From the NCBI RefSeq assembly GCF_026914265.1, contig NC_069131.1:8324001-8388000 (forward strand): 64,000 nt of DNA, given 5' to 3'. Shown here piece by piece: positions 25,101 to 37,865 of the stretch. A model generated the notes under the pieces. The model did no database searches and was not told the origin of the DNA. It worked only from the letters and a program-made list of their open reading frames with translations. Each line of letters opens with the position of its first letter. Position 1 is the stretch's first letter. The DNA comes from Mya arenaria. Its lineage: Eukaryota; Mollusca; Bivalvia; Myida; Myidae. Made by a program: the position numbers and the translations under genes.

Positions 25101-28100
25101 ATGTTTTACATAATGATAATAAGCGTTATAATTAGGTATGTATGTATAAGGCTGATGATTCTTAATAATAAGATGAAAGCACAGCTTTTGCAATAATAAT
25201 GTGATCGACGCCTTCCACTGTTTCTTTGTCATTGGATATAACGAAGTCGTTGTATTAGTTCAGTTGAGTTTTATGTAAACTACCTAAAATACGAAGACCT
25301 GTCCGATGTAGTTAAACAGTCTAAGATGTATATTAACGCGGTAATATTTATCTTCGGTGCCTTTCGAGTTTGAGATGATAGAGAAGTGGAGCTTTCTATA
25401 CAATATACAACTTCACTAGCTATCTAACGTTTTCGTATAATTCAGTGATTTAATTCAAATTTGATAGCTTAAAGGATGCAAGTTCGAATCATGTTTTTTA
25501 TCTTTTCTTAAAAAGCTTTTTTATTTCCCCCGCTTTCCATCAACGTGACTATTATCCCCATGACTAGTTATACTTTCATATGATATTTGGAACTTAAAAC
25601 AGGCACAACAACGAAATTTCGGAGAGGAAGATTGAAAGTATCTATTTTTCGGCCGTTTAACGTAATTTTAATTCAACAAAAAACATTGACAGGATACAGG
25701 AATAAGAATTTGAGTGTAGAAACAATTTAAACAAATAACAAGCTATCTATTTAGGTTCCAAACTGTAAGCCCTCTAACATAAACACTTAAGAATCAAAGA
25801 ATGTTCTCATTGCAATATTTTTATCGATGTTTGATTCTCGAGAAACAAAATCGGTAACGTGGAAGGACCGACGATAAATATTGCTAATGCATTACCAGCT
25901 TAGTCTTGCACCTGTCTTTGCCTTTGTGATTATACACATGTGACAGGTTAATTGCCCATGTAGGTATGCACCTGTGACAGTTTCATTACCCGTGTAGTTA
26001 TGCACATGTGACAATTTCAATTCTCGTGTAGTTATGCACTTGTGACAATTTCATTGGCCGTGTGATTATGCACCTGTGACAATTTCATTGCCCGTGTAGT
26101 CATGCACTTGTGACAGTCTCATTGCCGGTGTAGGTATGCACCTGTGACAATTTCATTGTCCGTGTAATAATGCATCTGTGACAAATTTATTGACCGTGTA
26201 ATTTTGCACATGTGACAGTTTCAATTCCAGTGTAGATATACACTTGTGACAGTTTCATTGTCCGTGTAATTCTGCACCTGTGACAATTTCATTGCCCGTG
26301 TAATAATGCACCAGTGACAGTTTCATTGACCGTGTAATTTTCACCTGTGACAAATTCATTGTTCGTGTAGTTATGAACCTGTGACAATTTCATTACCCGT
26401 GTAGTTATGCACCTGTGACAGTTTCATTGCCCGTGTAGTTATACACCTGTGACAGTTTCATTACCCGTGTAGTTATGCACCTGTGACAGTTTCATTGCCC
26501 GTGTAGTTATACACCTGTGACAGTTTTATTGCCCATGTAGTTATGCACATGTGACAGTTTCATTGACCGTGTAGTTATACACATGTGACAGTTTTATTGC
26601 CCGTGTAGTTATGCACCTGTGACAGTTTCATTACCCGTGTAGTTATGCACCTGTGACAATTTCATTACCCGTGTAGTTATGAACCTGTGACAATTTCATT
26701 ACCCGTGTAGTTATGCACCTGTGACAGTTTCATTGCCCGTGTAGTTATACACCTGTGACAGTTTTATTGCCCATGTAGTTATGCACATGTGACAGTTTCA
26801 TTGACCGTGTAGTTATACACATGTGACAGTTTTATTGCCCGTGTAATAATGCACCAGTGCCAGTTTCATTGACCGCGTAATTTTCACCTGTGACAAATTC
26901 ATTGTTCGTATAGTTATGCACATGTGACAGTTTCATTGACCGTGTAGTTATACACATGTGACAGTTTTATTGCCCGTGTAATAATGCACCAGTGCCAGTT
27001 TCATTGACCGCGTAATTTTCACCTGTGACAATTTCATTGCCCGTGTAGTTATGCACCTGTGACAGTTTCCATTGCCCGTGTAGTTATGCACCTGTGACAG
27101 TTTCATTGCCAGTGAAGTTATCCACATGTGAAAGTTTCATTGCCCGTGTAGTTATGCACCTGTGACAATTTCATTGCCAGTGAAGTTATCCACATGTGAA
27201 AGTTTCATTGCCCGTGTAGTTATGCACCTGTGACAATTTCATTACCCGTGTAGTTATGCACCTGTGACAATTTCATTGCCCGTGTAGTTATGCACCTGTG
27301 ACAAAATTCATTGCCCGTGTAGTTATGCACCTGGGACAGTTTCATTGCCCGTGTAGTTATACACCTGTGACAGTTTTATTGCCCATGTAGTTATGCACAT
27401 GTGACAGTTTTATTGCCCATGTAGTTATACACATGTGACAGTTTCATTGCCCGTGTAGTTATGCACCTGTGACAGTTTCATTGCCCATGTAGTTATACAC
27501 ATGTGACAGTTTCATTGCCCGTGTAGTTATGCACCTGTGGCAGTCTCATTACCCGTTTAGTTATGCACATGTGACAGTTTCATTGCCCGTGTAGTTATTC
27601 AATTGTGACAATTTCATTGCCCGTGTAGTTGTGCACCTGTGACAGTTTCATTGCCCGTGTTTTTATGCACCTTTGACAATTTCATTGCCCGTGTTATTGC
27701 GCACCTGTGACAGTTTCATTGCCCGTGTTATTGTGCATCTGTGGCAGTTTCACTGCCCGTGTTATTATGCGCATGTTGCAGTTTCATTGCCGGTGTAATA
27801 ATACACATGTGACAGATCCATTGGCCGTGCAATTATGCACATGTGACAGTTGCCCATTTTTGATTTCACCTGTGACAGTTTAAATTAAACGGACAAAACC
27901 ACATTGTGATATAAACCAACATCTATTCATAACAGATTTCGACGAAGAGAGAAGGTCCGAGAAGAGGAAACTGATCAAGAGGGTTGAGGAGAATGTTTAT
28001 TACATCGGGATACAGGATATCGAGAAACGGAAAGTGAAAGTGGGGGAGCTGGCGGCTTTTGTGGCTGGAAAAACTCTGGATTACTATGAGGAAGAATTCG

Positions 28101-31100
28101 ATGTACTTATCAGTATTTTACATATCACAACTTATCATAAAACATTAAAAGTACATTTTATTGTTGTATGTTTATTTCACAAATTATTATAAAACATTAA
28201 AAGTATCTTTTATTTTTGTTTGTGTATTTCCTCAAATAAGTAACATAAGTAAAACAAATTTAAATGACTATAAATGCTTTAAAATCAATTTAGATTATTT
28301 TCACTATGGTGCGAATTTCATTGGCCTATATTTGCTTCTTATCTCCTGAAGAAATTCTCTGACGGCCTCACAAGGAGCTGTGACGCTGCCAAATTACCTC
28401 AAAACAGGGCGAAGAACAGATACAAGGGATTATATGCATGTAACAATACCATTGGAGCTAGATTATCGAAATACACCGATCAATGGGCAGTAATCACTAA
28501 TAAACATTAATTATATGTTTGTTCATTTAAACATGCATTTTTGGTTATTTTTGAATAAATATCAAGAATAGTTGCTATTTGAGGTTTGTCTGTATATATT
28601 AATAGGATGCAAATTGTGTTTTCAGATGATGCAACAAGGGTGAAAGTGACTGGTTTTGATACTGATTACATCAATGCTAACTACATCGATGTATGTAAAC
28701 TATAATACGAATACAGATCAAATGCTTGTTTACTATAGCATTTGTATTGTGAAGTAGTGTTGAGCTTAAATTGAAATGAATCAAAACCATATTAAGTAGA
28801 GTTATAACAATTTTGACATTTACTTTGATAATCTATTTGCAGGGTTTCAATGAGAGAAATGCGTACATTGCTTCGCTTGGTAAGAACAAACATTGCATTT
28901 ATACGGTTCAGAAAATTACGTGTCAATGAAACCTTCATTTTTGCTTGCTTTGATCCTCCAGTAATTAATTTTACTGGAACATTGCAAATCAATTACCTGT
29001 GTACTATTCTGTTCTAAGAATGAGACGGACTACTTTATTACACGCTTTCTTTAAATACGAAACAACCAATTATATACATGCCTGAATGACAAATACAGCA
29101 TAAACAACACGATTGCTACCGTTTATATGGTGTTTGTTTTATCCCCAGGTCCAATGTCGAAACAGATGGGAGACTTTGGCATGTTCTGGAATATGATTTG
29201 GCAACAGAAGTTGGAGAAGATTGTCATGGTTACCAACCTGATGGAAGAAGGGGTATAAATTCAATGATTGTCCAAACGTAATCCCGCGGATATATGTTCA
29301 CGTAAACATTGGAAAACCTTAATTAAGTATTCAAGTATACCAATATTTCGAAAAGTATAAATATATTGAAAAAGGTTTCATTCACTTATTTTTTTTCGAG
29401 TTTTTGAATGCCATTTTAGTGTATAACATATTCGCAATGTTACCATTGATATGAAAAGACATCGATATACATGTATGTGTAAGTCAAATTCAATTAGTGC
29501 AATCGCTAAGGCGTTTGGATGTTGAACGTATCACATGGTAACACACGGCAACACAACAAATTTTTTAAACAGATTTTATAATTGGTATCTAAATCCTGTT
29601 TTATACCATTCAGAAGGAGAAATGCGAGCGGTACTGGCCTCGTGTTGGGACCACTAAAGACTACAGCGGGGTGAAGGTCACCTGTCAGAGCGAGGATGAG
29701 TATGCAGAGTTTACGAGAAGGTTGCTGCTCCTAAATGATGTAAGCGTAGTTCGATGTTATTGTAACATAAATGTATTATTACATACACAACTTTTGTTCA
29801 TTTTTATAATAATTTTAATGCGTACCTATATGAAATATTGTTTTAACATGTGACTTAAAGGAAAAATAGGAACCTTTTTGCCGCGACTGCAATTAAAATA
29901 ATTGTTTACAATGCATATATTTTTTTCTAAATAAAATATTGTTCCTTATTAACGAACTTGAATCTTAACAACTATTATAATATGCATTAACATAAATCAG
30001 TGAGTCGGGTGTATGTACTTTTCAATTCAAACACTTGACATTACAAGCATTCACCATAACTTGTGAAAATTAGGCAAAATACCCGGAAGATTAAATAGTA
30101 CTCAAAACTTAATGTTAAGCGTCCGTAAATGCTGATAATTATTCTCACTTCACGCTATACAAATAAGCACAAAAGAACACAAAAATATTGCCATTATATG
30201 GAAGAATATTCATAACTTTCTCTGTGCAAGCATTACTATAGCATTAAATGTGTTCGTTTAAAGTCCTTTGCTCAATTATATGAAACTATTTATACTGATA
30301 CATAGGTAATAAATGAAACAAAAGACACCTTAACAATAATTGAAATATTACTGTCAGCTACAGCGCGATGAAGGGCACCTATCAGAGCGAGGAAGTATGA
30401 CTTAAAAGTTCCGTTGACGCGACTGAATCAAAATGCAGTACTCGAATTATAATATTAATTTAGTGTATGCAATTATTTGTTGACCAATAAAAAGGTACTT
30501 TCGGGCTGTGGCCACACACTTTCTTTAGCGCATAAAATATTTCAGCCATTGTGTACCTCATGTCTTTTCTATATTAACAAATGTGCTTAGACGACCAATT
30601 TAAATCTTAACATTTATAATCGTAGTCATCAAATCAATCAATGATTCGGATATGTCTACTAGTTTAAACCCTTGAACGTCTCAACCATTCATTATTTTGT
30701 TTGACAAAGCTTAAAGAAAATATAGGCAAAATACACGGAAGTTTAAATAGTAAGCAAACCTAAACTTAAAGCACCCGTAAATGCTGATGATTATTTCGAC
30801 TTCACGCTACCGGAATAAGCACAAAATATTTACGGAGCGATAGACACTGTATTGAAGCTTTTAACCTCCTGCGTTCAGTTGAGAGTGAAGCGATAAAATG
30901 TGTATTTACTTTCTATATACGTATTAAATTACATTTTTAAAGCGATGTATCCAATTATTCTGCTTATTGATATCAATATCAATATAAACATTGCAAAGAA
31001 AGATAACCAGCTTTTACTCGTTATATGCTTCCTTATGAGTTGCTGTTTAAAATATTACACAAATAATACAAACTTATTCAATAATAATAATGATGTTGAA

Positions 31101-31672
31101 AGGTAGAAAAAAGTGAACTAGTCAAAGTATTAAATAAATAATACATCACATAAACGCTTACTTTGTAGAAGGATCAATGCTCTTAAGAACGGAGTTGAAG
31201 TATATGTTTCTACCTGGAGTACACTTAAATGTAAAGATTATTAAAATCCATTTCCGTAATTGAGTTTTTATGAAAAAAGAGTCAGGTAATTTGGTGTCAG
31301 GATCAGAGAGTATGTGATGTTTAAGATTGTAAAGGAGTGTATCAATTGAAACTTGGTAGCAATATGCCATCCCCTTGATTACAACATCATGGCTGTATGG
31401 CATCAACAAAAGAACAACATTAACAATGATACATTGTTTGAGGTATATACAATTTACAACTATGCACAATCTCATTTAAAACAGATTCATGGTGTTACGC
31501 TATCGTTTCACAACGTAATGCAATGGAAATCAGCGTAAAGCGAACGCGACGAGATTAATAACCGGAAAACATTTGATTGTTTCAGACGCAAGCAACAATA
31601 AAACTACTTTAAATTTTAATGACACCGCCTTTGGGCCATTTCAAAAATATAGGCAATATATATATGAGAGGG

Positions 31673-31717
<45 letters not shown>

Positions 31718-34700
31718 CAGAGACAGACAGACAGAGATAGGGCGCAAGGGAGAGAGGGCGCAAGGGAGGAGAGGGGGAGGTGTCCGTAAAATATTATATT
31801 ATATTATGGAGTCCATAAAAAGCAGGTTATTTCACAAACAGGAATATATGACCTGATTCAACGTACACCACGCTAGTATGTTTAATTAATAATAGGGACA
31901 AATACCATCAGCTGGAATACATAACAATAACTATTTCAGGGCGAATCGGAGAGGCAGCTGCACCACCTTCACTTCACGGCCTGGCCTGATAGGGGAATCC
32001 CAGAGGACGTCACAGCGCTGATTGAGTTCCGACATAGAGTGCTCAATTCTACTGCTCATCTCGACGGTCCAACGCTGGTTCATTGCAGGTGTGGATTATT
32101 TATCGTCATTGAACGTTTGCACCTGTTATAAAAGTAATATTTGAGAGCAATATAGAGAATTCCAAACAATTGAACATAGAATTGTTCTTATTTTGTACCA
32201 GTTCGTGCCAACGAGGAATTCGAGCCAAGCTTGTTTGAACTAACGGGGTTCGAATAGTATTGCAAGTGCGAGATGTTTTTATTGCATATTTAAAAGCCCT
32301 TGCCATGTTATGAACGTCAAAGATCAGAGTGTCACGGTGCTGATTAAGTTTACAAAGATGGTTCTCATTACTGATTGACCTGTACTTGTTTATGTCCGTA
32401 CGCTGCATATAAGCAAATAAGATCATTATTTTAATAAATATGTCCTTCAAGAAATGTTTTACAACCCAGGTAAGGCTTTATTGGATCATTTCAAAGAAAG
32501 AAACAGAACGAACTAGTGGAATTAAAAATGAAGGGCAAGAGCATAAGGTCAGACAGATATCACAGATACTGTGTACGTTTAGTACTGTGATTTTCTTTGT
32601 AAGTGTTGAAACAGAATCAGCAATAAGCACATCTGAAGCTATATTGTATCTTCCTCAAAAGGCTCATGTAAAGGCTTGTAGTAATGGTGTCCTCCTCTCA
32701 TTCAAGAGGTCCTGTTTCCGAGCGCCACCAGAACCATTACTTGGCCTGTAAATTATGACACTGATGACACAGAATTGGTTTCCGAACGGACTCGAGAGTG
32801 ATTTATATCAGCTTTCAGCACTCTTTATAATGGAGTTGATAATACATTTCTATAAATTAATTAATAGCGCATAGCCTTAAACCATTTGTTGCGATCGATA
32901 TATGTCATATATGGGTGTTACTTTTAGTGCGGGAATCGGTCGAACAGGGACCTATATTGCGTTAGATATTCTAACAAAGGAAGGAAATTCGAACAAGGCC
33001 GTTGAGATTCCAGGATGCATCATCAATATGAGACAGAACAGGCCAAACATGGTCCAGACAGCGGTAGGTTGATATTTAAATCCTTGAACCACAAATAACG
33101 TAGCGTGAGTGACGAAGTAATAGAGAAGTACAGTACAGGCAATATCGATAAAACTGTATTTTTTTACTTGATATCTTGCCTTAGAAAGCGTGTTCTTTAT
33201 TGTTTGTAACTCAGTTATGCATGTCTTTATACAATAGCTGGACATATACTGTCTCAGATAAAAATAAACTGTCTCCCTTTGCAGCCTCAATTGCTTATCA
33301 GTTTTATAATTTCTCTTGCAAGTTTTTTTGTCTACGTTTGCATGTTATATTTGAACTACGCACTGTTTATGCTTAATTTATGATAGGCCATTCCATAGAC
33401 CCAATAAACAAGGAAATGAATCATGAGTATAACAGTGTTTATTTCCTTATTTCAGGAACAGTACGAGTTTCTACACCTTGCCCTGGTTCACACCCTGACA
33501 TTTAACTGTCAGCAGATACCAGGAAAACAGTTTCAGGACTACATGATCGAGACAAGCAAGGGCGATCTTATCAGGCAGTTTAAGGTAACGCAATGTGATA
33601 TTTTGCTCAAAGTGTGTATGCTTATCAATCTTCAGTTCTCTCAATAAGTAGTTTTATACCGAAAATTACACAGCGATGTTTACTTGGTATATAAAGTGTT
33701 TTATCCAGATAAAAACAGTCAAAAGGAAGTAATTTTCCAACCGATTAGGCTCAAATTAATAATTATTTTCAAAATGTATTAGTAGTATGTTTCTTTGAAA
33801 CATATGTAAATGCATATATACTCAGAACGCAAACGAAAAGGCAATGTAAAGTATTTCTCCTTTGTAGAAAATTACAGACTCTCCCCATGTTGACACTGAC
33901 GACGAAATCCTTGCTATAGAACGAAACAAGTCTGAGAAAGGAAAGAACAGAAGTGGAGCAGATATTCCAGGTACAAGTTTGTAAAGAATATCGCGTACCC
34001 ATTTTCCACTTTACGAAACACCCAACATATATCAACAAGCCATACGTAACGCTTCAGCTCTGTTGGCCTAATATCATAACCAGTATAACTGCGCAATGTT
34101 GAAATGGCATTCGGTAATGAAATACTGTGCTATTAAAATGTAAAGTTATGGTAACCAAAAAGGTATATAATAAAAAGGGTTATTACTTTCAGGCGATGAA
34201 TACCGCCCTCGACTTTATCTGGGAATAAGACATGGAGATTCAGACTATGTCAACGCTGTCTTTGTTCATGTAAGGGTGTACTGTGAAAGCATTTATTTAT
34301 ATACATATTATTATTCAACATTTTCAAAGAACATAATCAAGTTTAAAAAGGCTCTTATTTAACCTTCCTCTCATAAACGGTAGTTTCTCAAAACATATAC
34401 TGCCAGTTTAAGCTGCTAGAAATTTACGTTATGAGAACCTTCATTTGAAAATCCTATTCTGATTGCTTAGATCAGTGCATTCATACCGTTAACTTTAACT
34501 GCAGTAATATGCTCGTAAATCGTGTTCGTCCATCGACGTACATTCAATTTGTTTTGCAGGCGTTTCAGGCGAAACGGAAATGCATCGTCGCCCAGTCTCC
34601 GATGCCAAATACTGTACAGGACTTCCTGACTTTGGCATACCAAGAAAATTGCTCCTGCATTGTCAGCTTTGAGCAAGGTGACGGCAAGAAGGTACGATTA

Positions 34701-36233
34701 AGATGATCAATATATTCCGGTCATTTTGTCAAAGTCTGTAATGAGTCGACTCGACGAAATAACATGATATGCAAAGTTCTCTTTTACTGCTGTTTTATTC
34801 CGAGACGGGAAAACATGATAAATTTAATTTATATCCTACTTTAGAAGATGTATAAGTCTTAAACAAATCCATATTAATGGAATTTCATTAAAAATGTACT
34901 TAACATTATTTCCACCAGGATTTAGGTGAATATTATCCAGCGGACAATCAAGAACTCAAGAAAGGTCAACTGTCCATTTCATGTGGGAGGGATAATGTCA
35001 AAAACGAGTACAGTATCCAGAAATGGCTAACTATTGAGTTCAAGGGAAGCACACAGGTTAGTTTAATATCAATCTTATACATGTAACTGATTTTACATCA
35101 TTTGAAAGAAGATGAACTGTTTTTAAAAACAAGAAGGTAATTTCGATTTTTTAAAAAAGTAAAGGGGTGCCATCAAGAACAAAGCGTAATTTTGAAACTT
35201 GCTTTGCTTTCATTGAACAGTATAATTTCTTTGATTGATTAAGTTTTAAACCAGGGGATTTCTATGGCATAAATGTCAATATACGTTTATATATAAGTGT
35301 AGTTTAAAATTTTGTTTCAGAGTAAAGGTGGCAAAAGCACATTGCGACACTTTGAGTTTTCAGACTGGAACCAGCCTGGAAATGTTCCACGGAGCCCTGC
35401 TAACTATGTTGCATTTCTGAGAGATGTCAAAATGGCATCGTCCAATGGGCCTGTGCTTGTCCATTGCAGGTAGTACAAATTCAAGCTTTTTAATCCATGC
35501 ATTTGTCGTTGGATTTTATTCCCGAACTTATTTTTACATATCTCGATTGCGGGACTTTGGACCAAATATGGTTTCATTGGGACAACATATGGTTTCATTT
35601 GAACTTACATTTACTTTAATCAATCTTATATGCTATATGTTTCAGGGATGGGGGTAGTAAGAGCGGGCTGTTCTGTGTTATGGCATTCCTCGTGGAGAAG
35701 ATGGTAGTAGAGCACGAGGTCAGTGTGGTAAACGCCGTCAGGAAGGTCAAGGCCAGGAGACCCAATGCCGTACCCAATCAGGTTTGCTAGCCATTTTAAT
35801 TGGTTTCGATTTTGAAATCACATATATCTGTGCTTGATACAATTGCACAAAATACCTGTTAACGAAATATTCCAAATAAATAAAACCAATATGTGTACAC
35901 TCCTTAAAAGGATTGGTATACACGCAAAAGGATAATAAAATGTTTGGACTTGCCAAAACGCTCTTTTCCTTTAGCAAATAGTAAGCGTAATGTTAGCTAA
36001 TTAATTGGAAGGAATAACCCCCTTACCTCCAAGTAATGTACGATATAATATATTCAACTTAATATCCATTTGAAACAATGCAAAGGACGGTGACTCAGAA
36101 CTTAGTCTATCGCGTGTAACCTGGGTATTTTTATATTCTCTCATTGTAGGCACAGTTCGACTTCTGCCATGATTCTGTTCTGGAGTTCGTTCGTTCGTTC
36201 AAAACATACTACAGTTTCGAAGAAGATATATAG
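22029..36233 (+). CDS. Gene B: EGF-repeat receptor-type protein tyrosine phosphatase, intact
   Basis: Twenty-one exons join without a break: 22029-22104, 22674-24011, 24220-24349, 24625-24701, 24951-25085, 27936-28102, 28352-28439, 28626-28690, 28843-28879, 29149-29252, 29614-29739, 31940-32088, 32928-33063, 33456-33584, 33868-33970, 34193-34269, 34560-34691, 34919-35056, 35321-35469, 35646-35781 and 36150-36233. The total is 3576 bases and 1191 residues. Order: signal peptide, EGF repeats (27-471), membrane segment (about 489-512), juxtamembrane region with YEDRI and EYHTI, D1 and D2. D1 has KNRY, DYINANYID, WPD (Asp798), HCSAGIGRTG (Cys830, Arg836) and Gln874, so it should be catalytic. The canonical TQGP is SLGP here. 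D2 has Lys1124 in place of the P-loop Arg and WNQ in place of WPD, so it is probably a pseudophosphatase. It would act at the plasma membrane, dephosphorylating tyrosines; ligand and substrates are unknown. Confidence 0.88.
22674..24011 (+). CDS. Gene B ectodomain exon (EGF-like repeats)
   Basis: 1338 bp, phase 1 to 1, acceptor TTCACTTCAG and donor AAG/GTACG. It encodes 446 Cys-rich residues, nearly identical to the gene A exon with no net length change. Many N-glycosylation sequons. Confidence 0.88.
24220..25085 (+). CDS. Gene B membrane and juxtamembrane exons
   Basis: Three exons: 24220-24349 (stalk and membrane segment ending FLKRR), 24625-24701 (KPYEDRIDEIDHEYHTIESL) and 24951-25085 (Ser/Thr-rich, ending in the acidic DDDDLEIG). 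The phases 1-2-1-1 are shared with gene C. The tyrosines in PYED and EYHTI are conserved in gene C and could be phosphorylation or docking sites. Confidence 0.8.
25905..27872. repeat. Minisatellite, 34-bp unit, in gene B intron 5
   Basis: About 58 copies of a 34-base unit starting TGCACCTGTGACAGTTTCAT and ending with TGCCCGTGTAGTTA. Variants include CACATG for CACCTG, ATACAC for ATGCAC, and ACAATTTC for ACAGTTTC. Longer blocks also recur (for example near 26545-26680 and 26780-27000), showing higher-order duplication. It fills most of the intron before the D1 exons; gene C has no counterpart in its 171-base intron here. Confidence 0.93.
27936..33584 (+). CDS. Gene B catalytic phosphatase domain D1
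   Basis: Nine exons, 27936-28102 to 33456-33584. Visible PTP motifs in order: AKNRYKG (phosphotyrosine loop), DTDYINANYID, SLGPMSKQMGDFGMFW, KCERYWP, HFTAWPDRGIP (general acid), HCSAGIGRTGTY (nucleophile and Arg, split across exons ending 32088 and starting 32928) and RQNRPNMVQTAEQYEF (Q-loop). All residues needed for catalysis by established PTP mechanism are present. Confidence 0.88.
30352..30400 (+). pseudogene. Relic of a duplicated D1 exon in gene B
   Basis: GCTACAGCGCGATGAAGGGC continuing with ACCTATCAGAGCGAGGA matches part of exon 29614-29739 (CTACAGCGGGGTGAAGGTCA). It has neither acceptor nor donor. Flanking intron segments at about 30010-30180 and 30640-30850 are also repeats of each other, so exon and intron were duplicated in tandem. 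Confidence 0.7.
31665..31780. repeat. GA-rich microsatellite
   Basis: (AG)n with AGAC and AGGGCGCAAG interruptions, in the gene B intron before the WPD exon. A shorter, decayed GA tract is at the matching site in gene C (about 49520-49556). Confidence 0.85.
32672..32800. mobile_element. SINE relic in gene B intron
   Basis: GTAATGGTGTCCTCCTCTCA, then TTCAAGAGGTCCTGTTTCCGAGCGCC, corresponds to the better kept tRNA-like head at 50590 in gene C. The internal promoter boxes are decayed. Confidence 0.5.
33868..36233 (+). CDS. Gene B second phosphatase domain D2, probably inactive
   Basis: Seven exons, 33868-33970 to 36150-36233. The fold is recognisable from DYVNAVFVHAFQ, QSPMPNTVQDF, FSDWNQPGNVP, LVHCRDGGSKSG and VPNQAQFDF. 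The WPD Asp is replaced (WNQ) and the CX5R Arg is Lys (C1118-RDGGS-K1124). Both are needed in active PTPs, so catalysis is unlikely. Degenerate D2 domains are common in receptor PTPs and usually act in regulation or scaffolding. Confidence 0.85.
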
Positions 36234-37048
36234 TGTGCCATTGAAACCAATACTTAACTATCTTGACATCTTATCTTGTCGACACTTATATATGTTTTTT
36301 GTTTATTTTAAATTGCATACCATTGTTTAAAGTACGGGCACTTCAAGTTACATATTAACCCGTGTTCACATTTGTGTTGGTTATATTTAGAATATACAAT
36401 TCCAACAGTTATTTGGGACTACCGCCTATTCCTGAACTAAAATGAATTTAAACAAAACGGGGACAGCTAAAATGGTATCTTCTCGAAAAACCTATGTAAA
36501 AATACTTGTTTGAATATATAGTTGCATCTACACGTAAACTCGATATTTCCATAATGTACTTATATAAAATCAAACAAATTGCTCCGTTTGTGCATCATAT
36601 TAACATTTCGTATTTGGATTTTGTAAAGCTGTAGATATGCTCCTACCAGTACGGCTTGTTCTGTTACTGTGTTCACAAATGTGTTATATTCAAACACACG
36701 TTCCTGCATTCATTTGATTCATGCTTATTCTAAAAATCTGAGCGTCTTTTTTTTCTGTGTAAACTTGAATGAATGTTAAAAGAACTTCTGCAACATGTTG
36801 GTCGGTTTATACGTTAACTGGAGTATGATCTATATTAAAAATATTAGATACTTTTTCTGTCTTGCTCATAACTATACAGGACGTACACAGCTTCGACTAC
36901 GCCAAAAATTAGTTCCGCACAAGGGATAGGCTCTGGAATTGTAAAAAAAGTTATGTAAAACTGTCTTTTAACTGCCGCTTTGTTTCGCTATTTTCGATTA
37001 ATGATATTTCGCTTTGTGATGCAATTGCTTTGAATGAGTGCTGTACTA

Positions 37049-37054
37049 AATAAA
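37049..37054 (+). promoter_or_regulatory. Possible polyadenylation signal, gene B
   Basis: AATAAA about 815 bases after the gene B stop, followed by TGTGTTGTGTTAG, a GU-rich downstream element. No earlier AATAAA was seen. Confidence 0.45.
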
Positions 37055-37639
37055 AAGCTTAACATGTGTTGTGTTAGTTACCTTTTAATACATCAACATG
37101 CGTTCAAAGTACTACCTTATGGACTGTTACATGAATAACATTTCCATCGTATGTATACGTCATATAAATTTACAAATGAGCCGCGTCCCACGCACGATAT
37201 GGGTAAATATCTGAGACATCCGACATTTACGGTTTCCATAAAATTGTATCGCACGATATACCCGCTAACAGCAATATACATTGGTGTTTCAAAACCTATA
37301 GGAAAAAAATGTTAGAGTCGTGTAAAAAGCTTATTATTTTGACGCATATTCAATCATGGGGGAAAATGGTGAGTATTTGAGATCGGAAAATATAGATGTA
37401 CAATATCGGGCCGATATATTTTAAACATAAGATATATATCGAAAAACGATATAGGACCGATATCCTTACGGGTTACGGGAAAATCCTTTCTAACATATTT
37501 ATTACCGCCTTTGAGTTAAATTTTATTTTATGTTCATTTGTTTGAAACTACCATTTTAATATCTCGAATATCATCAAATCAATTTATATATAAAAGAAAT
37601 ATTAATACTATTTAAAACAAAATCATATAAAATAAGTAT

Positions 37640-37865
37640 AGTCGGACCGGTGGTCTAGTGGTATCAACTTGAATGTCAATCCAGGGGTCGCAGATTCTAT
37701 TCCCTAACGCACAACTAACAAAATATACTAATCGTCTTCCTGGAGGGACGTTAAATGGGGGTCCCGTGTGATAGTGTTATACACTAGTGCACCTTAAAGA
37801 ACAAGGGTACCTCTAACCAGAACACTCGCCGAATGGGCATTGCCCGAGTGCGAATATAAATCATG
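37640..37865 (+). mobile_element. tRNA-derived SINE
   Basis: The tRNA-like head has an A box (TGGTCTAGTGG) and a decayed B box (GGTCGCAGATTCTATTCCC). The body reads CTTCCTGGAGGGACGTTAAA, then TGGGGGTCCCGTGT, a segment I associate with bivalve SINEs from memory; that needs checking. Confidence 0.55.

Noticed and set aside
25905..27872. CRISPR-like array of 34-bp repeats.
   Set aside because: The units abut without unique spacers and lie in an intron of a eukaryotic gene; it is a minisatellite.
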